From NCBI RefSeq assembly GCF_040807025.1, contig NC_090952.1, positions 23,929,068 through 23,993,067 of the forward strand: a DNA stretch of 64,000 nt, in the 5' to 3' direction. The stretch comes from Struthio camelus (Eukaryota; Chordata; Aves; Struthioniformes; Struthionidae). The translations under genes and the position numbers were made by a program. Positions 47,721-61,600 of this stretch are shown piece by piece. The notes under the pieces were generated by a model that saw nothing but the letters and a program-made list of their open reading frames with translations, was not told the origin of the DNA and did not search any database. Within the stretch, counting starts at the first letter, position 1. Every line of letters starts with the position of its first letter.

Positions 47721-50700
47721 GCTCATCCAGTGCATGTGGAGTATGAGAGGAAGGATATGTGAGAGTATGTTAGCATTCTGGATCCCAATAAAAGAGGCCT
47801 TTTGAAGTGAATCCTTACCTCCCTATAAAGGTGATACTCAAAGGAGTTGATATCAGTGAAGCAAAAGCCCATAAATGTGTTCTGGCTTTATGCAAAATAT
47901 TACATTTTGGGGTGCAGTCTGCTTGCTTTGGCAGCAAAGCTGTAAGAGATGAAAACAGTGACAAATTCCCAACTGATCCATTCGCTTACGTTCCCTGCCT
48001 AAGAAATGCTGCCTGGGTGATCCCTCCACACCGCCTGCCCCAGAGGTGGCATGGCTTGCGTAGTAGGCATCGCTGCTCTGAGGCTCGCCTGCCCCTGGGA
48101 CTCCGTTCCTAACGGTCTAGCCAAACACAAATTTGATTTGGGAACATCCTTAGCAGGAGTGTTTGGCGCAAGAAGAGGCACACGAGAAACGTGAATTTTG
48201 TTTGACTTGTCTCTCCCCAGTTCTAGTTGGTTTCCAGTTGCTTCCAGTGCTATTTTTTAAAGAAGCTGCATTCATAATACAAATAACCCTGTTATTCTGT
48301 TCCTACATATTTTTCCTTTGGAGGCATTTTTTATTTCCAGGTTAGCAGATTTCTCTTGCCTTGCATAAAGCTCACCATTCTAAAACTGTAGGATTAGACC
48401 TGCAAATTTGATTTCTTTGGCTTCAGGTAACTCAGTCCTTGCTCAGGAACGGCTTTTTTGTGTAATGAGGTTGGTCATGCTATGTGATAAGCGCAAGGAG
48501 AATTTCAGATCAACCCAGGTGTGTATCAGATGCTGGTTGTTTTGTTTCTGTTTTTCTTTCCTCTGCTTTATTACGTAGCTTAGGAAATCTTCCAATTAAT
48601 GGGGAAAAGCTGTCCTAGAGAATGGCCCTCATTGTTACGTGTGACATTTCGGAGTACAGCTGGATTGCTGGGTATCTATCGCCAGCTGTGCTAACTAACC
48701 ATTCCCCCAGGCACCTCTGTGTGTCTGATCGGCCTTCCCAGGCTGGAAGCTCTCCTTCCTCTTTGCTAAAGTGCTTACAGCCCTTTTCATGCTCTACCCC
48801 AATTTTTTCGCAGGTGTAAAGTTTTTTTTTTTTTCCCTCTATACAATTTTAGAGAATTATCCTCCGTTTCCCACTAGCTGTGGAGGAAGCTATACCTCTA
48901 AAGTATCTGTCTCATCAATTTGCAAAGACATCTTAATTGCCCTTGGTGGATCATAAAGGCTGCTTTCCAAGAGGGACGTTTACTGTAAAGGCTAATGAAG
49001 ACATTGCTTTCCATGGCATCCTGTAGCTTGTTCTCCAGAAAAGAGTGATTTACTTCCTATGGCAGCTGTATTTTCACATGTGTTAGGTGTGTGTTTTTAT
49101 GAATTTTTTTATCAGGTTCTTAATGGTGAGATGGAGGGATCAGATAAAGAAACTGTTGTCTAAACTGGTGGGACTTGCTTATAGCAGTCAGGGAGGACAC
49201 TTGGCACTCTACTTGCTATGCAGTTTTTCTTTGAATAAGCGAGTGCTATTGTGTATATCACTTTAAAAAAATAGTTACTTAATAATTAAACGTTTTGTAA
49301 CACTCTTTCCCTCATCTTGGTGCAAGTAGGAAGAGTGTTCCCAATTACACTTTTATGACTATAGATTTTCCACTTCGCGTTCTCAAGAGCATGAGAACAT
49401 GATTAATGTAAAAGATTGTCAAACAGCATTAATCACTGTTGATTTCTTATCGATTTATCCCTCCCCTTTTGCCGGAGAGTCGGCGCGCTTGTGCTCGCAG
49501 GTCAACTTCTGTATGGTGAATAAAATCTTGCACCTTTGTGAGTGCCCTCTTGCCCTGTGGTTTGAAGGAGTGCAATGAAGAGAAAGGGAGTCACTCACCT
49601 GGGATTATTGGGAAGCCTTAGTCGCGGCCGGAGGAAATAATGGGAGGAGACAGTAAGTGTATCTTATTTGATGTAATGACTTCACTGTTAACGTTCACTA
49701 AACTACGCACCCAAGACAAGTGGTTTTACACCTAATATATATTTTCAACCGGGGTGGCCTTTGCGAGACATAAATGACATAAGGTGAACAAACTGCTTAT
49801 TAAGGTAAGACAATGAAGGCCCAATTTTAAAAGGTTAAGATGTACTAGAAAGTATCAGTGCATCCTCCAAGTCATTAATGCTATACAGAATGCACAGCGG
49901 GTGGTATTTTGAAAGGCCACTGTAACCTTTTCAAGCATGAAGCATGCTAAAAAGAATCTATTTCCTTACTGCTTTGAAAAGGGAATTCAGTCTTGGGAAG
50001 CCTTAGTTTTTTATTTGTTTAAAAAGAAACCTTTTTTGGAGTGTAAAAAGGGGGAGGGAGAATCCCAAAAACTAAATGAGCAGTGAGCTGATGCTGTCTG
50101 TTGCAAGGGGACAAACCCTAGTTTGTGAAAGATACATATGTAAAATTTTGTTTTTTAAAGAGAAAAATGTTCTTATTGTTGTACTTGCTACCCCAAATCC
50201 TTTGCTGAATCTTAAACTTTGCGCAAACTTGTTTTTGTCTCTATTCAAAACAGCAAAATGCTGCGGGTGGGCAAGTGTTGTGTGATCCTTTGTGCAGCCA
50301 CGGAGGGAGGAAGGGGCAGTCTGATGGCAGAGGGGCTGCTAGGGCACTTTATTCTCCCTGCCCATGCACGAGGGACATCTTGGACTTCAGGATCTGACCT
50401 ACTGAAGCTGTACTTATAGATGAATGCGCTTAGAAGTCTTAGGTTAACCTAAGGTTGAAGTGGGGTTGACAAGGTTTCAGGCATATATAAACCCTTCTTC
50501 AGCTCTTTACAGTTGGTGTGCCTGAAAGCATGTCTGGTATTTCCAGTTATATCGTTTGGCCTCATGTAAAAGATTACATCTTCCTACAGAGCCTGCCAGG
50601 CCATCCTTACGCCATCATGGAGCAGCACCACCACTTCCACTCAAAAGGTTTCTGTGCTTCGAAACCTGGAGTTTCTCACTGCCTGCCACTGCTGGAGGGC

Positions 50701-53700
50701 ACGCAGCCCTTCTCCCCTGCCCTACGGATGCACTCCGTGCTCCGTATTTGCCCATTCTGTATTTGCCTTTGCCTTTTAACAGAGAATATTGTGAAAAGTT
50801 TGCAAGTCTCCTCAGACCTGAAGGTGTCCCCAAGTTGTCTTTTGCTTAAGCTTGACTGTTAGGTGTCCACTCTTGAGTTCAGTCTGGGTTTTGCAGCAGG
50901 CATCTTGCGTTTGCCACTGAGAAGGTCTTCATTTTGAGCAAATGCAGGTTTTGATTTAAACCCACTGGAAAGGGGGAAGGTAGCAGGCCTCCTTGCTGTA
51001 AGTTGAAAACGTATACTTTGAAAGAACAATGCAAGCGCTACTTGTAGCCTGTCCTCGGCATGTGTTGGCTAAATGGCCCTTCAGAAATGCACTACAGCTC
51101 CAGCTTCACTTAGTGGCAGCTAAGCTCTTGATTACAAGATGTCCCTTCCTCCTCACTGTTCAGGCATCAGCTCCTGCAGTGGAAGTGGAATTAAAGAGCA
51201 GGATTTTGCAGCCAGTGTTGCTGCTTTTGCTCATGAATCTTGAAAGCTGCCCTGGAAGAGCAGGGATTTTGTGTGCGGGGGAAGAGGTGAATTAAAAGAT
51301 ATTCTGTCCCCTCCTAAACACACAGAAAGAGAGCCCTTGTGTTTAGGTGATCTCATTTCAGTGGGCATCTAAAGGCAGCATCCTTGGAACATGACTGGAG
51401 TGAATGATGGGCAGTGTGCTGGGGTTTTCAGTACATGTGGCATAGGAGTTGGGGGTTTTTACTGTTTTGAGAGGAGGAGGGTACATTTTGGCCTGTCTGG
51501 GGTTTCTCTGGGGCTGGAATTTGATTGGCAAACCAGATAGTTGTCACCCTTTTCTCTCCTTTCAGACCTTGCAGTTCCATTGCCTGTCTCTTGTTCTCAT
51601 TTTCCTGAAAACCAACTGTAATTGTGGTGACCTGTTTGGGACTCCTGAGGGACTGTTCCCTGTGTGAACAGTCTTCAAATATCAGATCAGAAAAGGGGAG
51701 TCTAGAACACGCGAGGAAGGGGCAAAGCAAGGATCTTGGCAGCTAACCAGCCTTGCTATCTTTCTTGGCTGAGGTTTGCAAGTATCAAGTTGCGCTCCTG
51801 TGTGGAGGAACAGTGGTTTAATGTTTGATAACGATCAGCTCAGGGGGAGAGCAGAGCACCAGGCATCCGACAGGTTGTCAAACCTGTCACTTTGCAGCCT
51901 TTTCTTCCCCTTGACAAGGTTAGCCACTGACTGACAAGGATACACTTTGCCAGAATGGCAGCAGAGCCTTTGGAAGAAGAAAACATGCTTTCAAAAATTG
52001 GTTAGGCTGCTTTCCACCTATCATAACATCTCTGGGCAAAGCTACATTCGCTGATGTGTCTTTGCAATGACTTTGTATCTTTCCCTTTCTCTGCTTCTCC
52101 ATTACTGGAGAAACAAACACATGGAGCATCTTCTCCGTAGGCTGCGTTTGCTTGTTGAACCAGGTGCGGAAAGGCTGGGAGCAAGACTGTGGGGCCGTAA
52201 GCTCCCCTTGCGGCAGCTCCAGGTGTGGGATGTGTGCTTGTGGTCCAGGGACTGGGACAGGGCATTTCTTCACCCGTTCAGCTCATGGTGTACCCAGCCC
52301 TGCAAATATGCCTTTAATGACATGGGTATTAAAGATATGGAGACTTTAGGAAGGGATGAATTTTCTGTCTGAGTTGGAGGGGTTTCTGTCCTGATATCTG
52401 CCTCCTCTACCCCTGCTTCTCTGCTGGGTGTTTCAGGATGTTGGGGAAGGGATGAGGTGCCACAGTGTCAGTCTGTTCGTTATGCACAGTGTTGACTGCT
52501 GTGCTGGTAAAACTGTTCTATCTAAATATTTTTCTAAATGAATATTCAATCCCCTTCCCACCCCCCATCATAGCACCTATGAATTCTCATAAGGCACCTT
52601 GGCTCTATGGTTTTGTAATACAGACTGCTGTACGTTTGGGCTGCACACTGTTCCCCATTGTGTGCACAGAGTCATACATAAATGCATGCGCCTTCATCAC
52701 TGCTTGCTGCAAAAGGAAATTCTGCTTTCCCAAAGGGTGGCCGACTTTAGTTCCCCACTATAATATTAAGACCATAAGTTTACAAAACCTGGGTGGGATC
52801 TAGATTCACTGTAGGAGTGAAAAGACTTTTGTTGATCCTTTTCCCATGGCACACTTTGTATTACCTGGATCTGGTATAATTTTGAGCACTTTCAAATCAA
52901 AATCATAAAGATAATTGTCGTAAGGCATAAAAAAGTTAGCATGCATTCATCTATTTTAATTTTGTTTGAATGATGCCATCTGCTTTTCTGAATATGGCAG
53001 GTAGTTGGAGAAGGAGAATGCTCCAGTTGGGAACTGTAGAAACAAAGCAATAGCATCTTTCTTGTTGTGGATGTTTTTTTATTTTATCTTTTTGTTTAAC
53101 ATGTTCAGTCATGAGTGAGAAAGCAAAAATCAATATTGGGGAGAAGCAACCGCAGAAGAATTGAATTACCAAATCAGTTTGGTAAGGTTCGCAAGTGAGG
53201 TACTTGCAAAAGCGAGTGTACTGGTTAAATGAGAAAGCTGGACATCTCTGTAGGTCCTTTGCCCAGAGTTCATTTATTAGCCTTCTGGAGCTGCAAGCTA
53301 TAATCACAGTGCTGATTTCCTCTAAACGCCAAATTGCCAAATAGTCTGAGCCAGAAAGAGGTAGATATCTGTGTGCTTTTGCAAGATAGGTTAGTTGCAC
53401 AAATTTCCATTTTGGAAATAAGTTATGCTTACGCCCTCTCTTGTCAGTTCCTTGAGAGGATGAATTCTGTATTCTGGATGAAGGCTGCTCACTTGTCTCT
53501 GCGCTTTAGAAAATGCCACTGGGATGCTATTTATCCCACGAGTGAGGAGGCACTTACTGTGATCTCAGCTGTGATATGCATCCTAGCCCTTCCATATGCA
53601 TGTGTTCCTTCACCTGCATTGGACAACCGCTTGGGATTAGGCCTGAACTGCAAGGCTTTCAATGAATGTGATTATTTTTCTGCTGAAGTATTATGACAAC

Positions 53701-56329
53701 AGAGTGGGCGTATTATGTAACAGTGAATACTTCAAACATGCAGCTTGTATTTGCCATCAGATTCAGAAAGGCATAAACTGCTTTTTTTGTTGGCTTTTTT
53801 ATCAGAAAGGCAAGAAGCAGCTGCTTAGCTGAATGTTGGTGCACAAGTTGGTTATTTGATATTCATCATGTTGCTCTAAGCATCTGTTGACAGGTGGGAA
53901 GAGTTCTTGGTGAGGAGACTCATTACTTTATCGCTTACCTAGGTATAACTGCTGCTTGGAAAGCTGACAAGTTAGCAGAAAACTGCTACTTTGTGTTGTG
54001 TGCGAATCTGTTAGTATGTGTGGATATGGACTGAGCCAGGTAGATAAGAATGATGTTTAATAAGTGCTGTAAACATGGGAATGGAGACCTGAAACGAGCT
54101 ATTGTGATGCTAATGCTGCACAGGAGTGCGTTACTAAACCTGTAGCTATGCACCAGCAGCAGTGGTGATGTGTGGCATTCTTTCATTATATATAGTATTC
54201 ATGTCATGTTGGGAATTCAGATTAACTGTGGAAGATGATACTAGGCTGGTGAGGCTGGTAATAGTGCCCAGCCAAGTGAATTAACCGGCTTTAGAGACTG
54301 GGAGAATATTGACCTCTGGAAGATACTTGCTTTGGAGGGTGGTACCCTCTTTCTTTCTGAGTGTGGAAACCTCAGTTAATTGAGGTTCATGACTGCTCAG
54401 TACTTCTCAGCTAGAAGTTTCCCATGTTCTTGATGACTAAACAATCGGAAAGACTGTAGCTAGAAAAAGAAAAAGAAGTTCCTCTTTTGACCCAATGCCA
54501 TATATCTACTGTATGTCTTCAGAATGTATGAAGACAGTCTTTGACCTGCAAAAATATCAGAGGTCCATACAGTTGCTTTAAGGTCACTTGAATAACCCAG
54601 CAGAATAATATGTTGGCATTGCCTTTGACAGATAGCTTGGAGCTTTGCTTACTGAAGCCAGTCTTCAGAACCACTGTATTTTGGTAGCAAAGCCTGTAAT
54701 AAAATTGTTCAGTTCAAAACATACCGTTCTTCATGTTGACTAGTAATCAATAACTGTCCGTGGCTGGTGTTGGCATGGACTCTGACTCACAGAGACTTAT
54801 TGTGCAGTGAAGTCCACAATGTTAATCTGTGTTTTTAAATAAAGATCCATCTCGGTGAAGGCTTTACATCCTTCTTGGGCTGGTGGAGACCCGGCAGTGA
54901 CGCAGGAGTCCAGCTGGTTCCTCGCGCCCCACTTTGGCTCTGGGACGCTGGGAGGGAACTGTGAGCACAACATCCTGGTTGCAGTGTGAAGCTCGTGGCA
55001 GGGATTCACTTGACTTAAAAGCTTGCTTCGACGCTGCTGGAGTTGTGGGGGGGTTTTTTTTTTTTTTTCTTCTCCAGTAAAAGGATTAGTGCTGCAAAGG
55101 CATCTTTATATGGGCATTTGAGGGAGAGGCTGGTGGGAGGATATTGAGTTGCTTCAAGCTGCTCTGGGATTCGGTGTCTGTTGAGCAGGCAAGTCACTAC
55201 TTACGTGCGGAGCTGATGGTGGGTGTGCGAAAGCTCTCAGACTTGTGCGCGAGCTATTGTTTGTGCCGATGTGAACCAGCCAGATGGATGTCGAGGAGGT
55301 CAAAGAAATGTGCTGTGCTCCCTAACTGGGACTCTAGACCGTGCATGCTGAGGCAGAGGGACCGTATTTGCTATTTATGCTGTCCTGTAACTACTGCCTG
55401 CTGCAGCGCCCATGGGAAGCGCCTGCCTAGGTGCAGCAGAGCGCTTTAATGTCCTCGTACCTGCCAGGGAGAGGCACGACGGCATTGATCAGTAGCAATG
55501 CTCTTATTGATCTGGAGAAAAACAGCTTGGGGCAGGCCAAGGTGCTGCTGCCTGTGAGGCTGGGGAGCGAGGCGTGGGGTGCTCTGCACCACGCAGCTGT
55601 GCTGCTGGGTTGCTCCTGCAGGCACCCTCGCTGCTGGGGCTTTCCGCACCCCAGCAAGGTGAAGCTGCGCGTGCCGGTGCGAAATGGGCTGGCGAGGAAG
55701 CAGGATCCCCAGCGCAGCGGGGGAGAGCATTGGTGGCTTGCTGCGATTATGATGAATGTGAAATAGGAGCAGAAGAACATGGATCTAGCTCGGTGTCTGC
55801 CCACGCTTTTTTCAGACCGTGGTTGAAAAAGCGTTTCTGCCCATCAGCTGAAGCTGCCTCTGCTCCACTGTTTTCCTTGTAGTGGCGGTGCGGTGAGGAG
55901 TCGACGTGGGGTAAAAATAACCGAGCTGAAAGAGGGAGCGCATCTATGGCATGCCGTACCTCTGAAAGAAATGCTTCCCAAAATGTACCCTCAAGTGCGA
56001 AGCAAGAACATCGCACGCTTCGAGTCCTAGATGGCGTGCTGTTGGGGAGAGGGAGGAATTAACCAAAGCAGTTCTTCACTCTCTATTTTTGCTGTTAACC
56101 GAACGCCTCTTCCTTTATGCAGAATGTCTTATCCTGGGGTGAGGCGTAAGACGGGTAGGTTGGAGCGTCCTGGCTCTGCGTGGTGCTCTGCACTGTGTCT
56201 TACGGTGTGGGATGATGCTCCAAAATGCACCCGTTTGGGATCTCGCTCCTTTTGGCTTTCAGCTTCCACGTTTAAATTGCATAGCTGGCAGTAAACACTG
56301 CCAAATGTCATGGAGATGAAGCAGCATCA
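47721..56329. other. Intron: no gene seen
   Basis: Mixed intron with T-runs (48823-48834, 55054-55068), a second AT-rich candidate regulatory stretch at 49240-49900, and a GC-richer patch at about 55140-55920 with overlapping open frames of unrecognised sequence. Confidence 0.5.
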
Positions 56330-58600
56330 TAAGCGCTTTAGTGCCACAACCTTTCCTCAACCCCTGCAATTACTTTCTAATTCAATATTTCATTGGAGTT
56401 TTCAAATAATTTTAAATTAATAGGGAACAGATTGTAGGGGGAAGAGTTGGCATCGGTTTCTGTTTGCTTACCGTCTTCTGCACTGCAGATACCCGCTCGA
56501 TACACACAGCTGGGAAACTAGGTTTCCTCCGAGGATAGTTGAACGGTTCCTGTTCCCAGTGCTAAACCGAGACCCACAACTTAAACACCAAAGCAGGCTG
56601 CTGCAAGGAAAGGGGTGCAACAAGTGGGGACTCCTTTTGTCAAGCCCTCCCTTGCCCCCGGGGCTGAGTTACTGCCCCTGCACCAGAGCTGAGGGGTTTG
56701 CTCTAGGCCAGCTGCCGGAGGCTGGCCGGGAGATGTGTGGCTCGGGACTGGGGTTGCTAGGTTCCCCGGCACTCTGGGTAAAAACCCCCAGGGCTGGGAT
56801 TTCACCCCTTTTGCCTAAAAACAGTAATACTGCATTTCTGCTCCCAAGACGAGGAAAGCACAGCGAAGATGGGCTTCCGATCGGTGTACTTGCATCAGAC
56901 CTCTTGAATGTGTTCAGGGTTGATTGATTTAAGGCACCAGGTTTAGTCATTATTTAGATCAGCATGCAACAGCCTTCATTTAAATAATTGATTTTAATCT
57001 TGTTTTTGCATTTGTATTTATTAAAGTGATTCTCATGGGCTAGTAACAGTAAAATATACTGAGAAAGAGTGACTGTGTTGCATGATGTTTGGGTGTTTCA
57101 TTTTTCTTATCCGGAACCCCCCCACACACCATTTTCTGTGCATATATGTTTAGTAAGTTGTATAGATTGATATGTGTGGGTTAGGAGTTGTAACATTCTT
57201 GATATATTAATTATAGTTATTTTGCTTGTGATTCCATATCAAACTCTTTTTGGAAAGAAACTGAAATTCAATTACCATGCACAAAAATAGCATTTGCAAA
57301 GCTCTACTGAAATATAATTATCTAAAATGGATCAGATGCACCAAACTTCCCCCCCCCCCCCGACCCTGAAATACCCTTTGCATTAAGACTGGTCTTTTAA
57401 TGAGAGGAAGTTTAAAATGTGAAAAATTTGGACTGACTGCCTGTTTTTACCGTGCTACTAAAAATTTTATGATCAGTAGATCTCATTGTTTCTTCATAAA
57501 CAAGAAAACCAAAGCAAGTTTCCTGCCTTATCTAATTCCAACTAGTTTTTCGAGTCTGAGTGAATGAAGCTCTTTGGAAAAACCTGAAACAGGAAAAGTA
57601 CCTTCTTGCATTATAGCTTCTTCTGAGCCTGTTACGCTCAATAACGTTCAGTCCCCACCTACTTGGTCCAGCTCAGTGGTTTGAGTGCTTGTAAAACTTT
57701 GTCACTAAACCTTTTATTAAAAGGTTCTTTTTTTAAAAATAAAAAAATAAATAAAGGCTAAAATCTAATATCCAGACAAATAATGCATAGAAGTATTTGG
57801 GATCCTCAACTCCTGGTGAGAGAGTAAGAAAAATGTACTTATGTGGTTTAAGATTTCTCATTTAAAGAATATAGTGCTGTATATTTCTAATACAAGTTTG
57901 TTAGAAATTCTGGTCCTGGTCTTGCAGCTGTATTGCTTTCTCGTGGGAGCCCCACTGAAAAATGTATTGCATGGATCTAAGTGCAGGATTTGAGCCACTG
58001 AAAGTATTTCTAATAAATTTACTTTTCAGTCAATGGAGGAAAAAGCAAATTTCTGTTAATAAGGATCTGTGTTATCTTTGAAAGTCAGTTATGAATAGAG
58101 AAACCATAGTATCATCGAAAGGTTTAAAAAAAAATCGCATTTTGTGCCTTACTAAGGAAAAGATTGCAAGAAAACAAACCAATGTTCTTTAAGACCTAGA
58201 GATAGGAACTCTGATCATGAGAGCGAGGAATTGGATATCTCTGGGCCACTGTGGTCCCTGATAGAGGAGGAAACGCATTAACTTTATTCAAAAGGGAGAA
58301 AATGATTTTTTTCATCCTATCTGTAAGCAGTTTCATTAACTTTTCATGATCACTAGATTGTGAAAAAGAAACAATAATTCTGTATGACAGACTTCTTTGA
58401 GGCCAGAAATTTTGTATTTTTAGTGGGAATGAAAAGACTATAGTTCTATGTTGGCACAGATTGACGTAAATTAAGCCTGACACTGCCAATAGTATTTAAA
58501 AAATTGGTAATGCGATTAAGGTGATTTAATGCTGACTTTACGTAGAAACGATCTTAATATTTAATCAGGTTAAACACAACTTTGGTCGTTTTCCTTTACA
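56330..58600. other. Intron: AT-rich block
   Basis: An AT-rich stretch interrupted by a GC-richer patch (56570-56860). It contains a C13 run (57349-57361) and an A/T microsatellite (about 57718-57757). The rest has few open frames and many TTAAAT and TAATTA words. No gene is seen. Confidence 0.45.
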
Positions 58601-61600
58601 ACTTAATTTTCAATCCTGATGTGGGTGCTTTGCAGACAGTACTGCTGTGTGCCGGTGCAGAGCTGCTGCAGCGCACGCCAGAGCAATGCGAGCTGTGCCA
58701 CCGCAGCCAGGTCCAGGAGGGCACCTCCACCTCTCCAGACCTCTCAAGGCTTGGTCTGTCTACAGTTTGGCTAGGCAGATTTTGATCTTCGATTACCAAC
58801 CTAAGAGCTGGGTCGCAGCATGGTCTGGATTTTCACCTCTGCTCCATTGCCTCAGTCCTTTTCCGCTGCTCCTGCCCGGATGCTCTCTGTCTCTGTGGTG
58901 CCAGCACCTTTATCTGCAGTGAAGCTCACCTGTGCTTTTTTCCCCAGTCACTCCATCCTATGAGATCTATAATCATGGTTTATGTCTGCAAATGAGATGT
59001 TTTGAATCAATCTTTTTAAACTTTCAGAGTTAAAAGTGAACACTTTAAATGAAGAGTTTAAAGGTGGATATGAGTCTTAAAACGTGTTTACAGCTGTTAG
59101 CATTTCTGCTCTAAATTTGTTGCTACTCTCGCTAAACAGGCGGGCACGCTCTGAGCTAATGATGGGGCTTAGCACGCATCCATCTGCATGTATTTTTATG
59201 TTAGGAATGGCAAATGCCACAGCTCATGTTTACTACAAACTGCTTATCTTGGATATGTACCAAGTTGTGTTTGGAAGGGGTTTGGAATTTAATACAGAAA
59301 CATGATCTTAATTTTCTTTCAATTGATGAAAAATCTTAAGTGTGCTAGATGCATTAAAAATGTGTTTAAACGTTCTTTATTTTATGCTGATCTACTAAGC
59401 AAAGGAAAGAATGGACCAGTGAGTCACAAGAGTCACTTTTCAAGTGACGTGGGTGCCGAGCCCTGTTTATTACAGCTACATGAGGATTGCGAGGTACTCG
59501 TCTGTACTTGGTACCAGTGAGAATTGGGCTGCTGATGGATTATAAGATACTTGTAAAAAATATGCTGGAGGCCTGTTGACAGTATTTGGGATCTAAGATT
59601 CCTTCTTAAATTTTCTGTGTCCCTCACTCATGTCAGGTGTTCAAATGGCTGGCCCAGGATGGTGGTGCAGCTGAGTTGGCATCTTAGTAGCCTTCCCTTG
59701 CCTCCCGGGAGCTCTCCCTGGTGCAGGACAAGCATCAGGTCCTTCTGCTTCTCCTGGGGGCTGCTACACACAGCGTAGGTGTCAACAGGAGCTGGTCAGC
59801 CCATGAACTACCTCCCATGTGTGCTAGCTGATAAGGCAGCAGATTTTATAACTCATTTTACCCTCAGCAGCCAGAAAGCTTCACATTAGCAATCCAGTTT
59901 GATGATGGGTTTTCATATTTCACATCAAACAGAATTTAGACTTTCATTTCCTCCTAGAGCCGTGGCTGGCTGTGACCCCACGGTAGCCGTTGTCTGAGTT
60001 GATGCTTGCGTACGCTGTGTGAAAAGCTGTGGTTTTCAAGTTGAAGGCTCCCAGGTGCTCGGGGTGGGGGTGTTTCCCTGGGATCCCTCCGTTGGGGCTG
60101 AGCTCCATGAATTTGTTTCCATATGTGAAGGCGCAACAGGACGTAGATGAGAAGAAAGCCAGAGAGGAACGTCAGATGCTTTAATATCCCACCTCTGACT
60201 GAAACAACCTCCCTGTGTGGGAGATTATAAACATTTCTCTTCTCTTAAGGGAAAATCATGCACAGACAGAGACAAGCACATATAAATAATTTACAAAGCT
60301 GTAATACACTGTAAATAACAAGCCTACTGAATAATGAATTAACCCAACTGCTGATTCATAGGTAAATATCTCTTGTAAAGCAGAATTTTTATAGATTTTA
60401 CAGCTTAGTTAATACGCCCTCGTATTTTATTAAGGCTGTTCGGGTGAAGTGTTCTGGTTATAATATGTGTGTCTTTGGAAGTGACATGGGGCGGTTGCAG
60501 GCTGCTGTTCTAGCTGTAAGCCTGCCTTCCCCCTGCACCGAGGACGTGAAGCCTTGTCGGGCCGGGGCAAGCAACTCACTTTCGTTAGGAAGGTTTTGCT
60601 TTGGCTCTCAAGCAGGCAGCAGAAATTAAGCAGGAAGAATTTTGATGTGGCCAAAGAACTGAAGACCTAAAGGGAGGAAGGAGTCTCTGAGCATCTTTTT
60701 CTGAGCTTCTGGTAATAAATAATGCATTTGCTCTACTTTGTGCTGTAGACACAGCGAAATTTCTCCGTGCCTTCAAGGACGGGGAGGTGGCGAAGCAGCT
60801 GGATCTGGGGTGGGATGGGAGGGATCGCCACCCGCTGATTCCCGAGCTTTGGCGTGAGCCGTGAGCCCTTCCTGGCCATAATTACTGCATGTCACTAGCC
60901 TCTCTTGTCTGTCAACTGGAAAGAAATCCAACATGACATTTGCTTCTTCTGTACGGTTTTTTTTTCCTCCCCTCCCCTTTCTCAGACAAGCCTTAAGAAA
61001 TAAAAACAGTTGCTAAGCTACAGGATAGGCAACATCAGTGTTTTGTTGCAGTCCTGGTATTAACTAGCCTTTCTGAGTACCGAGGAGACGGGAAGGACCG
61101 TTTAGTAGCTTGAATTGTTTGTCAGTTAGTGTCGTACTCGTAACGCACGTGATATTGAACATGTCAATGTAATTTATACCTGAGTAGATGGGTGCTTTTC
61201 TCCCTCCCTTCCGTTCGCTCCTGTTTAATGTAGGCTGGTACCTGCTTTTTGTTTCATCACTTTTGGGATACGTCGCTTGTCAAATATGTTGTTGCTTTGT
61301 TTTATTTCTGATAGCTTAAATAATTGCTTTCATAAAAGATAACTAGATTTCTTTCATCTGGAAGTACGTTAGTTGTAAATTGCATTTTCCTTTAAACTGA
61401 AAGTATGGATGTCAACACTGATTTTCATTGGCAATGTACAGCGCTGCTGTTGAAGGCATCTGTGATAAAGGTGCGTCTTTAACGTTTCAGGAAGTACTTC
61501 TTGAACATGGATTATTCCAGGGATGGTGTGCAGGGACCCGCTGTGCTAAATCCTGTGATCTTAGTGTGTTTTTTGGTAAAGAAATGGGTATTTTGCTGAG

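Noticed and set aside
55427-55882. Overlapping open frames of about 100 codons in a GC-richer intronic patch
   Set aside because: Four frames on both strands are open together, with no splice context, domain or similarity recognised.
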